Position numbers and translations under genes: made by a program
Part shown: positions 31,701-40,876 of the stretch, in pieces
Position numbering within the stretch: position 1 is the stretch's first letter
Layout of the letters: each line of letters begins with the position of its first letter
Assembly: GCF_945859685.1 (NCBI RefSeq)
Contig: NC_079147.1
Location: 102,841,525 to 102,905,524 of the forward strand
Direction: 5' to 3'
DNA: 64,000 nt
Source of the DNA: Eupeodes corollae
Taxonomy: Eukaryota; Arthropoda; Insecta; Diptera; Syrphidae
The notes under the pieces: generated by a model
The model's database searches: none
Told to the model about the DNA's origin: nothing
The model's input: only the letters and a program-made list of their open reading frames with translations

Positions 31701-34596
31701 GAACCACTTTCGATTCCCCTGTGGGAAATATGCGTCTTAATTCGGCACGGTCACGGCGCAACTGTTCCCACTCATTTTCCAGCTCAGCCACAAGAGTTTC
31801 GGACTTTTGTAGAACAGACCGCGCCTCACTGGTGAAGAGGTTCTCCATGTGTCGCCTCTGGGAGTAGTCAAACCTGAATTGCTTCTCAAACGCATGATTG
31901 GAGAGCTTTATTGTGGAGAGGTGCTGGAATTCCACAGATTCTCCAGCCAGGCCATCTTCACCGTAGCAATATTGGATTATATCACTCTCAGCGTTGCGTA
32001 CCGTGCCATCGTATTGCACCATTACAGATTCCATAGCCTTTATTAAACGGCGCTGAATATACCCAGTTTCGGCCGTCTTAACTGCAGTATCAATGAGGCC
32101 CTCACGCCCTCCCATTGCATGGAAGTAGAATTCCGAGGGTGTGAGCCCGGCGAGGTAAGAATTAGCGACAAATCCCTTGGCCTCTGGTCCGAAATCGTCC
32201 TTAATGAAATGTGGCAAAGTACGTTTACGGAACCCATAGGGTATCCGTTTTCCTTCAACATTTTGCTGGCCCACGCACGCAATAACCTGCGATATGTTTA
32301 TATTGGAACCCTTCGAACCTGCGACCACCATCGACTTCAGGTTATTGTATTCTGTTAGGGATTTTTTGGCTGAGCCTCCGGTCTTGTCGCGTGCATCGTT
32401 CAGTATGCGATTCACTTGATTCTCGAATGTCTGGCGGAGTGTGTTGCCTGGCGTGGCCTCGAGCTTCATGTTATGGGCATCGCTTATAACTTGTTCCACT
32501 TTAACTTTGGCATTGTGGATCACCGATTGGATTTCACAATATGTATCCGGGTCAGCAATGGTGTCGGATATGCCAATTGTATGTCCTTCGTACAGCAACC
32601 AGGCATTGACAACCTTTTGGATATTGGCATAGAATTTGCCGGCTATTTCGAAGCCATGTTCAATGAAGCAGATGTGCAGGAGAGAGCCGGATGACGCGCC
32701 AAGCGACTTTTTACACAACATTCCCATGATTAAGTCTCCGAACTCGACTACAACTTTGGTATCGCCTACCGATATCCACTTGTAAGGACCTTCATCCTCC
32801 TCGTCGGGATGTGTAGAGTGCGTCCTGTGCATGTTAAGATTACCTGGAATAATCAGAGAAAAGAGTTGCTTACCAGTCCACATTGGCGTTGGCCTCAAAA
32901 TCGCCGGCATGGGGACTCTTCCGTTCCAAGTCGGCAAATACATCAAAAGGTTCATCATCTGCTCTTTGTCCAGATATACGTCACGCCTTGTCATCTTGGA
33001 AACGCCGATCAGGGCGTCCTGCACGATCCCCATGACTGGCTTATTCGACTGCGGAGTGAGAATTTGTCGTGGAGTCACATGAATGTTGTCGATCTCAGCA
33101 CAAGTTTCAATGCTCTGGGGTACGTGTAGGTTCATCTCATCGCCGTCGAAATCAGCGTTGTAGGGCGAGGTGCAGGAAAGGTTCATTCGGAATGTCGACC
33201 ATGGCAGCACCTTTACTCTATGACCCATCATACTCATCTTGTGTAGGGTTGGCTGCCGATTGAAGATGACCAAATCGTCGTCACGGATGTGTCTCTCCAC
33301 AATGTAGCCATACTCAAGGTGCAGATCACTTGGATTGGGATGAAAACGCAAATCGACGCGCTCCCCATTCGATCGTTTTATGAACTTGGCTCCCGGATAC
33401 TGGTCACATCCTCGACTTACCAACATTTTCATCAGATCTATGTTGAATGGAGTGACTATTTCTGGGTAGGTCAGATTCAGTGCAATCGATCGGGGCACTC
33501 CCACTTGCAGGATTTCCAAATTCGGATCGGGAGTTATCACAGTACGCGCAGAGAAGTCGACACGTTTGCCCATGAGATTGCCTCGGACGCGACCTTCTTT
33601 GCCCTTTAATCGAGATTTGATGCATTTTAGAGGTTTGCCGGATTTTTGAAGCGACCTGGGCAGGCTTGGCTGATTGTTGTCCAAAAATGTCGCAACATGA
33701 AACTGAAGCATTGTCACATTCTGCTCGATTATAGTTGGGGCTACTCCGTTGTGTAAGTTTGTCTTTAGCAAATTATTGGCTTGAATTATGTCTGCCAACT
33801 TGTGAGTGAGATCGTCTTGGTTGCGTGCGGCACCGTACATTACAACTGCCGGGCGTACACACAGAGGTGGAACAGGCATAACCGATGTTATCATCCAATC
33901 GGGACGAGCTAGTTTTGGGTCCATACCGAGGACAACACAATCACTATTGGAAATACGCCTGAATATCTCCAAAACCTTCTCGGCAGTCAGATTCATATTG
34001 TGTTCTTGTTGGTACTTATCGATTTGCTTCCAATGTGCGGTCAGAGTCAAACCAAGGCGTCTTATTTTTGGCTGATAATGGCCACAACCACCGTGAACAG
34101 CGCGATCGCCAATGCGTTTGTGGAAGTCTATTTGTTCGCCACCTTCACATATTACCTTGTCATGGGAAGCCTCACAGATCATTCGCAGTCTGACCTTTGG
34201 CTTGTCCTTGGTTCTATGGAGAATCTGTTTTATCTTGGGATTTGTGGGAGAAACCAGTAAGCGGGAGCAGTTGAAACAAACACAACGAAGTATTTTTATG
34301 GTTTTCAATATGAATCCAACATGGAAGACTGGCTTCGCAAGTTCAAGGTGGCCGAAATGACCAGGACAATCGATGAGATCATTGGTGCAGGTCATGCACC
34401 GTGAACTTCGATCGATAGCTCCTTGGCGAGGGTCCATTAGGCCACCCATTGCCGGCTTTCCGGATTCCATTGTTGCTGACAATTCTATTCCGCCATCGGT
34501 CACCGACATCCGCCTGATTTCGTCGGGCGACAAGATTCCAAATTGAATGGACTTGACTGCCCGGTAATTGCCTGCGTTGTATTCGATTGAACTCAT
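28759..34596 (-). CDS. RNA polymerase II largest subunit (RPB1), intronless and diverged
   Basis: This encodes the largest catalytic subunit of nuclear RNA polymerase II in one uninterrupted 1945-codon frame from ATG 34596. The clamp zinc site is intact (Cys67, Cys70, Cys77, His80; Cys107, Cys110). The active-site loop [17 protein letters not shown] is near residue 480, the bridge helix [17 protein letters not shown] near 830, and the trigger loop [20 protein letters not shown] near 1080. The C-terminal domain (about 1487-1945) has YSPTSPx-type heptads broken by long non-repeat inserts and ends in acidic PEAELFFE. Compared with remembered fly and human RPB1, many normally fixed positions differ ([14 protein letters not shown] for CAGNMTECPGHFGH). 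The lack of introns and faster change suggest a retrogene or paralogue under selection, not simply the RpII215 orthologue. Confidence 0.95.
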   Translation of the reverse strand: [1945 protein letters not shown]

Positions 34597-35285
34597 TTCA
34601 AACGGAAATTCACTTCAATTACTTGTTTTCTATTGCTTAAAGAGAAATTTAAAGATTTTTTATTATTTTAAAGATAAATAAAATAAGAAAATAGAATTTT
34701 TACCATGAGAACAAATTTATATCTGAACATTTGAATTGTGATTTGTATTGTGAATGAAGTTGATGGTGAAAAGGATGCGTTCAGTGTGAGTCGACGGGGA
34801 AGGTAGTGTGAGCTACCGTTATAATGGGTAAGGTAGGTAAAATGGTTTGGGGATATGATAACATTTGTTTCGATATAAACCGGAACTAGTTTAGTACTTT
34901 TAATTTTATTGGTTTTGACTTTTAAAATTTCCTTTGGTTTAGAATATTTTCAGATTTATTAAAAAAATAAACATATTTATTTAAAGGCAAATATACATTT
35001 AGCATTTTAGTATGTTAATAGATTAAAAACTCGATAAACACTATGCTGATGAAAAACGTTCTAATGAATCGGAATCTTTTTTTTACTATCATTGGAAGGC
35101 AATTTTTCAAATTCTTATAAATTATATTCGTGCACATATAAATTAAATAAGTTAAATAGATGCACATATGCATACAAATAGAATGCTTGGAAAATCGTGA
35201 GTTCTATAAAGATATTAAATATTCAAAATTTAATATTCATTGAAAAGCGTTTTGCTCATTACCTTAGTAATAATAATTGCGGTCT
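34597..35285. other. Upstream region of RPB1, AT-rich
   Basis: No ORF is seen. The first 250 bp upstream of the ATG carry CAGTGTGAG and GTTATAATGG type motifs, but no clear TATA or initiator can be fixed. The MITE nest begins just beyond it. Confidence 0.4.
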
Positions 35286-35289
35286 AATA

Positions 35290-35820
35290 TTTCTACATAA
35301 GCTTATGTCAAAAACCCAACGAAAATTCACTTAAGTTTGTGAAATTACTGCGGAAAGCCATAATGCAATTTTCTACATGTCAGATTTTACTAATGCCGCA
35401 AGCGACTGGGATCGCTTTTGCTTAAAGGCCCAACTATAATAGGCATAAGGAAACATAAACTTATGTCAAAAACCCAACGAAAATTCACTTAAGTTTGTGA
35501 AATTACGCGGATAGCCATAATGCAATTTTGCTCACGTATCTGCATGTCAGATTTTACTTATGCGGTGAGCGACTGGTATCGCTCTTGCTTAAGTTTGCTT
35601 ATGTTAACGAAACTGAGAAAAATTGAACGAAACGGAGATAGACTCCATTATGTTCATTCGTATTGATATTCTTTGTATTCTCACGTTTACTTATGCGCAC
35701 ATATGCTAGCTTATGCCTATTATAGTTGGGCCTTAAGTTTGCTTAAGTTAACGAAACTGAGAAAAATTCAACAAAACGGAGCTAGACTCCATTAAGTTCA
35801 CTCGTATTGAGTTGGGCCTT
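35290..35820. mobile_element. Outer MITE, split by a copy of its own family
   Basis: The outer left half (AAGCTTATGTCAAAAACCCA, ATAATGCAATTTT, AGCGACTGGGATCGC) stops at TTAA. After the inner element it resumes at TTAA with GTTTGCTTAAGTTAACGAAA and GACTCCATTAAGTTCACTCG, ending GAGTTGGGCC. The same phrases occur in the same order, uninterrupted, inside the inner copy, so this is one element split by a relative. The outer left terminus is eroded and the right terminus shortened. Confidence 0.78.
35426..35733. mobile_element. Inner MITE with perfect inverted ends at a TTAA target
   Basis: GGCCCAACTATAATAGGCAT at the left is perfectly inverted at the right (ATGCCTATTATAGTTGGGCC), followed on both sides by TTAA. 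About 308 bp, non-coding. TTAA duplication suggests mobilisation by a piggyBac-type transposase. Confidence 0.85.
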
Positions 35821-36137
35821 TACCCATTTCCGTTATTGGAGTATCTATGGTGTCTATCTCTGCCTGTGTCACCTGGTTTTGAGATACCCATATCTCATAG
35901 TACTCCCATGAAAGAAACATTTTTGTTGAAACCTCCTCTCACCTAAGTGGCGCTGCCTGTACGACAATTTAATGTGAAATCTAAGAAAGGTGGGGAAAAA
36001 AGAACATTTTTATTTGACATTTAAATTTATTTAACACCGGCTGTCAAATTTTGTATTGATGAACAAATTTGTGAGTAAAAAGTTTTATTTTCCTTAAATT
36101 ATTTGTGAAAATAAAATTAATTTAAATTGATTTTAAC

Positions 36138-36305
36138 GTAACACTAGCTCGTCTAGAAAAAGAGTTTCAACTGAAGTTCTGGGGACGGGTGGAATGGGCT
36201 CACGGCATGAACCAACAAGAACTACAAGCTCACTTGACTGCAGCTATCCTCTTAGTTCACTTCAACTGGTTCAAACAATTCACTAAGGAGAAGCTAATTG
36301 TGTAA
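36138..36305 (+). other. Candidate terminal exon or gene fragment (55 codons)
   Basis: After an acceptor-like AACACTAG the plus strand reads ARLEKEFQLKFWGRVEWAHG, then MNQQELQAHLTAAILL and VHFNWFKQFTKEKLIV to a TAA at 36303-36305. The amino-acid make-up looks like real protein and a poly(A)-type region follows. I do not recognise it. It lies tail to tail with the HPF1 relic. Confidence 0.3.
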
Positions 36306-36391
36306 AAAATATATCATAGAATCAACAAACAAAACTGTTACAATACAAATTAATTTTATTTAAAAAATGTTTTTCTTCTTTCACTACAAAT

Positions 36392-37068
36392 TCAATCCAA
36401 AATACTGAGCTTATGACTATTGCTTCTGATGGCTAAATGTGCCTTCAGAATCGCCAATATTGTGGCCGTCCGAGCAACTTATAGGCGGGGTTGAGAAGAT
36501 TCTGAACGAGTTCGTGTAGGTCCTTTTGGCCGGAGCAGAAAAGGTCAATTCTTAGTTTCAGATTCGTACCAAAACCACTTTTTCTTTGGCTTCTTCCTTT
36601 GAGGACTCGCCTGGTTTGTCCAATGCACTGAGTATCTTCTTGGTGTTGGCAGGTAATTTATCAAGTTGCGATAGCCCACTGTTGTGGTTTTATTCACCGG
36701 AACGATTTCCACATTGTGGAATGTTTTGGTGCAAATTTTCCTAGCCCGCTGCGATTTAGACTCCACCAGAAATTTTCTTTCATACTTATTCTCCTCCACA
36801 AATGAACTTATCGCCTTTCTCATACCTCCCAAATCCTTGTGATTGAACGGAGTTACCAGAACGTCTTTCTCCAGGTAGTAAGCGAAAGCGTCGAACATAT
36901 TTGTGGCGACGAGTTCGAAGAGGCATCCCTTGGAAACTTCATTACGAGCTATGAGCAAGTCTTCCACGTCCTTGGGATCGTCCTCATCACGCCAGTAGCC
37001 ATAGTGAATCCCGGTTCCTCGCTTAACAAAGAGCGTTTGAAACTTTGGAGGATTATAAAAGAACCGCT
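36392..37068 (-). pseudogene. HPF1 (histone PARylation factor 1) relic
   Basis: HPF1 teams with PARP1 in the nucleus to direct ADP-ribosylation onto serines. The minus strand keeps FFYNPPKFQTLFVKRGTGIH and YGYWRDEDDPKDVEDLL, then KGCLFELVATNMFDAFAYYL, CTKTFHNVEIVPVNKTT and VGYRNL, with no intron. A frameshift near 36650 gives LPANTKKILSALDKPGESSK. Another shift leads to TNLKLRIDLFCSGQ and PAYKLLGR, then a third to ILAILKAHLAIRSNS and a stop at 36392. The acidic catalytic stretch (human NDECD) is not visible and the N-terminus is missing. Intronless and multiply shifted, it looks like a processed or dying copy. Confidence 0.78.
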
Positions 37069-37159
37069 AGTGCCGCAAATAGTCACCGGGTCTTTTATTC
37101 TCGATGTTGGCAAATGTTCCCAATTTGTTTTGGCATCTGTTTTGTTTACATTAATTTGA

Positions 37160-37865
37160 GCGCTGAATGTTTGAAAAGATTTGTTTGTTTAGTTCAACTT
37201 TGAATTGCTACTATAGTTTTCGAGAGGTTTTATATAAAACTTGTGGTTTACAAGAAATGTATGGGAAAACTTGATTTTTCGATGTAGGTTTTCGGCGAAA
37301 ACCGATAATTTCGTGAAAACCGGGTTTTTGGAATGGGTCTGAAAAGCCTATTAGCTCAACCAGCTGTTAACTGCAAAATAAATGAGAAGAATAAAAACAA
37401 AATTTAATTGTTGTCATAGTTGCTAGATGAGAATATAAACAAAATTCATATATTGTAATAGTAATTTCATGACAAATGATTTCATTTTAGATTTTCAATT
37501 TTTGTGAAATATTAAAATTCAAAAGCAACCTTTTCAAATTTAAGTTTTGATGGGATGGGATACATTGCTAAATTTTGAATATTTTAATGGTAAATACAGT
37601 TGATTTTTAAATTTGTTTGAAATTTTGATTTTGGATGAAGTTGAGTGGGAAGAGGTTGCTTCGTAAATAGAATGTTATTTTAGTGGGCACCTTGGTGTAG
37701 GTAGTAGTTCAAGGAAGTACGTATTATGTGGTAAAAAAGTGTACGGTTTAAAAAAATATTCAACGGATGGTGAAAGAGGTTGAAAGGTGGTCAACATGTC
37801 ATTGGACAGATAAGTTCAACAAGGTACAACGCATTTTCATTGCAATAATGTGACTAAAAATACCA
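37160..37865. other. Non-coding AT-rich stretch
   Basis: Nothing recognisable apart from a short AAAACC-type repeat near 37295-37330. No ORF, RNA gene or terminal repeats found. Confidence 0.5.
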
Positions 37866-38279
37866 CTATTTTGTCTTAAATGGACGCTGCATATCACAAA
37901 CTGATGCCTTCTGTAGTATAGCTAAAATAAATTGTTTTCGAACACTTTTTGACAAATATTGGACGGTATCTAAAACATAACATGACGAATGTTGGTTTTT
38001 AGCGAAACGATGATGCACAAGCCTTTCAATATCTGTAACCAATCCAGTCCTTTCAAACTTCTTCACTATTTTGCTAATTGCTTGCGTAGCTGGACCATTA
38101 TGTAAACCATAATCTTCTCTTAAGGCACGATATATGGCTGTGGTAGAATTACCATTTTTGTAATAGGTTTTAACCATTTGAATGCGTTGTGCGATAGTTG
38201 AGGGATCGATTTTCGTAAATTTTAGACTTTCAACTGACACAAAATTTGGTGTAACAACTTGGTTTGACAACTTACCCAA
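37866..38279 (-). pseudogene. Tc1/mariner-superfamily transposase, N-terminal fragment
   Basis: The minus strand reads IAQRIQMVKTYYKNGNSTTA, IYRALREDYGLHNGPATQ and ISKIVKKFERTGLVTDIER, the helix-turn-helix DNA-binding half of the same transposase group whose catalytic half is at 46.6 kb. No catalytic domain follows. The frame beyond HHRFAKNQH is noise. Confidence 0.78.
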
Positions 38280-38323
38280 TACTTTTGAAATTTCAAAGTG
38301 CTGGGCCAGATAACATAGCCCCT

Positions 38324-38635
38324 AAATAAATAAATTGGGTGGCGCAACAGTCCGTTGTGAACCAGGGCCTAGTGACTTACAACTCTCAACCATTCCTGTG
38401 TGCGAGTACTGTTGTCAGGAATGGAAGGGACCTACAATTTAAGGCCGAATCCGAACGGCTAATTTGAGAAAGCAGTTTTTCATGATAAGATTTACTCTTG
38501 AAGGATTTGTCAATTTCTTGCAAGAGGCAGTACCCGCGCAAATTATTTTTTTTAAATTAAGGTGGCACAGGCAGGGATTGAACCCAAGACTCCTTGCATG
38601 ACAGTCCAACGCACTAACCATCATGCTACGGGTAC
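38324..38635 (-). mobile_element. tRNA-derived SINE, full length, with target duplication
   Basis: Flanked by TAGCCCCT at 38316-38323 and 38636-38643. On the minus strand it starts GTACCCGTAGCATGATGG with TTAGTGCGTTGGACTGTC, has the B box GGGTTCAATCCC and GCCTGTGCCACC, a 200-bp body and an ATTTATTTATTT tail. 312 bp. The best reference copy in the window. Confidence 0.93.
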
Positions 38636-38659
38636 TAGCCCCTGTTGCACTAAAAAACT

Positions 38660-39670
38660 GCGCTGTTTCTTTGGCATTACTCCTCAGCTTGATTTTTAAT
38701 CAGTCTTTAAAAAGTGGCCAGTTTTGGATTGTTGGTTTTGTTTTTGGAAGATCTGCTGCCACAAATCTTTTAATGCTATGCAAATCTGTACTTTGCGAGT
38801 TCGAAAATGGTTTACAGACTGATATTATCTTTAATTTTTAAGCTTTCAAAACTTGGTTTCCATTCTATTGTTATAAAATGGATTTCTCCCTATTTATTAT
38901 ATTTATAATTGGGAAAGTTTAAATCCAAAAATATTGATGTAACTTCAGGTGTTCCGCAAGAAAGTCATATTGGCCCTTTGTTATTTATACTTTTTATAAA
39001 TGACACTCCGGTAAATTTTAAATACTCGAAGTATGTTATGCATGCCTATGATGTCAAGATTTTGCGACTCATAAAATCTCCTACAGACTGTCTGTATCTA
39101 CAAGAGGATATCGAAAAACTTTCTGAATGGTGTGAATCTAACAAGTTGTTCCTGAATGTTGCCAAATGTCAGAGCCTTACATGCCATAGAAAAAAAAACA
39201 CCTATCATATTTGATTATATATATTACACTCTTGTTAGATCGGTACTGGAATATTGCAGCATAGTTTGGAACCTTTATTATAACATGCATTTTTCTAGAA
39301 TAAAAAAAAAGTTTTACTAGGTATGCTTTCTATAAATTAAATTGGAATATAAAAATACCATCTTATCCATCTAAATGCCTGCTTATTGACATTCAAAAGC
39401 TTGAACTTAGGAGAAAATATGTTTCAATAATGTTTGTAATTGTAAAAGATTTAATAAGCAATCCTATCAAATGTTCTTTTTTGTTAGAACAAATACTTTT
39501 TATTTTCCATCAAGGACTCTTCGCTCTAATTTTCATTTGCGAGAGACTTTTAATAGAAGAAATTATAGTAGAAACGAATCGTTTGCACGTTGCAATATTT
39601 CAAGAGATGTTTTAAAAAAAAATGTTATGTCTGCTCTGCTTTGTTATAGCAATCTGTTTTGTAATTAAGA
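38660..39670 (+). pseudogene. CR1/Jockey-like LINE reverse transcriptase fragment
   Basis: Plus-strand blocks are GFVFGRSAATNLLMLCKSVL near 38740, then VTSGVPQESHIGPLLFILFI and the damaged catalytic motif MHAYDVKILRLIK (YADD changed to AYDV), then WCESNKLFLNVAKCQSL. After frame breaks VRSVLEYCSIVWNLYY and RNYSRNESFARCNISRDV follow to about 39670. It is an older relative of the copy at 9.4-10.9 kb. Confidence 0.82.
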
Positions 39671-40356
39671 TTTATCTATTGAAACTATTTTTATTTATTA
39701 TTATTTTTGTACGCTTGCAAACATGGCTCTTCATGCTTTCATAAGAACCTTTAATAAATCTTTCCAAACCATCAGTATTAGAAATCTTGATTGAGTATTA
39801 AAATGATTGATCTTAAATACTTATATACCGCTTATATACTATAAAACCGCTTATACAGTTTTTTACGACTTCTTTTCAAAATTTTAAGAAAAACGTCTGT
39901 TTTTGTTTTCTCTTAAGTATCGTTTGTTGTTAAGGTTTGTGTAAGCCTCCGGTAGGTCTGTTGAGACAGAAACGTCACATTTTTGTTGTGACGTGAAAAC
40001 TATTTAGCTATTACTTTTAAATGTCATCTAGCACATATCAAAGATTTTGAATGTCATTTATCACCTTAGCCTCCCCTTATTTCTTTTAAAAGACTATCAA
40101 ATTAAGAATTTTTATTATTAATTATTATTTACTCGAATAACCCCTTTTTGAAATTCTAGTACATTTACTAATGTGTTTCAATCCTAAGGGATTTTTCTTT
40201 TGACAGGATGAAAAATTTACTTGGGATATTTATCACCTGAAAAATTCCCTCTTTAAATGTCAAAAAAATTATAAAACACATTCTTGAACAAAATCCAATT
40301 CGAGTGTCATATCTTCATAGTTTGTCTTTAAATCGAGTTGATTAAAGTTAAAAAAT
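39671..40356. other. Intergenic, upstream of COX8
   Basis: AT-rich with no ORF. It includes the 5' flank of COX8. No promoter motif can be fixed with confidence. Confidence 0.45.
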
Positions 40357-40702
40357 ATGTTGCAACAAAACGCATCTCGTCTTTTGGCCCCAGTTGTGCG
40401 TAGCGCTATCCAATCGCGTTCCCAATCTGTTGTTTGCGGTCCACCCACCAAGCATGTTCCAAAGGGAGTAAGTTTTTGCAACCATAATTTTCTTTTCATC
40501 ATGATTACGTAAATCGTTTTCGTTGATGACAAAACTATGACCGTGGTTCTGGGGATCTTATGGAACGAATATTTGTACTAAATTTTTGTCATATTTCTAT
40601 TTTCAGGAACTCTATGCTCTTGGATCATTGATCGCCGGCTCAGTGGTCATCATCCCTGCTTGGGTCTTGTACCACATCCCACAGTACAGAGGAGGCAAGT
40701 AA
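40357..40702 (+). CDS. Cytochrome c oxidase subunit 8 (COX8), two exons
   Basis: A small inner-membrane subunit of respiratory complex IV. Exon 1 40357-40467 starts MLQQNASRLLAPVVRSAIQS, an arginine-bearing amphipathic presequence, and continues SVVCGPPTKHVPKG. The intron has GTAAGT..TTTCAG ends. Exon 2 40607-40702 reads ELYALGSLIAGSVVI and IPAWVLYHIPQYRGGK, one membrane helix with the short tail typical of COX8. 68 codons, the normal precursor size. AATAAA-type signals follow at about 40750-40770. The gene converges on the annexin gene with 174 bp between stops. The assignment to COX8 over another small COX subunit is by pattern and not certain. Confidence 0.78.
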
Positions 40703-40876
40703 AGAGTTCTCGAATTCGACGACTTTTTAGCCATGTAAAATTATAAAAACCAATAAAAATTACCTAAATAAAAGGTGAAATAAGTTGTTTTTATTTTCTA
40801 TTTATTTCTCTAATTAAACAACATAAATAAGGGACATAAATATTTAATTGAATCCAGCGAACAATTGACGTCAGAA

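Noticed and set aside
29737..34360. Many plus-strand frames of 60-110 codons across the RPB1 region
   Set aside because: All lie antisense to a well-supported 1945-codon gene and show no motifs.
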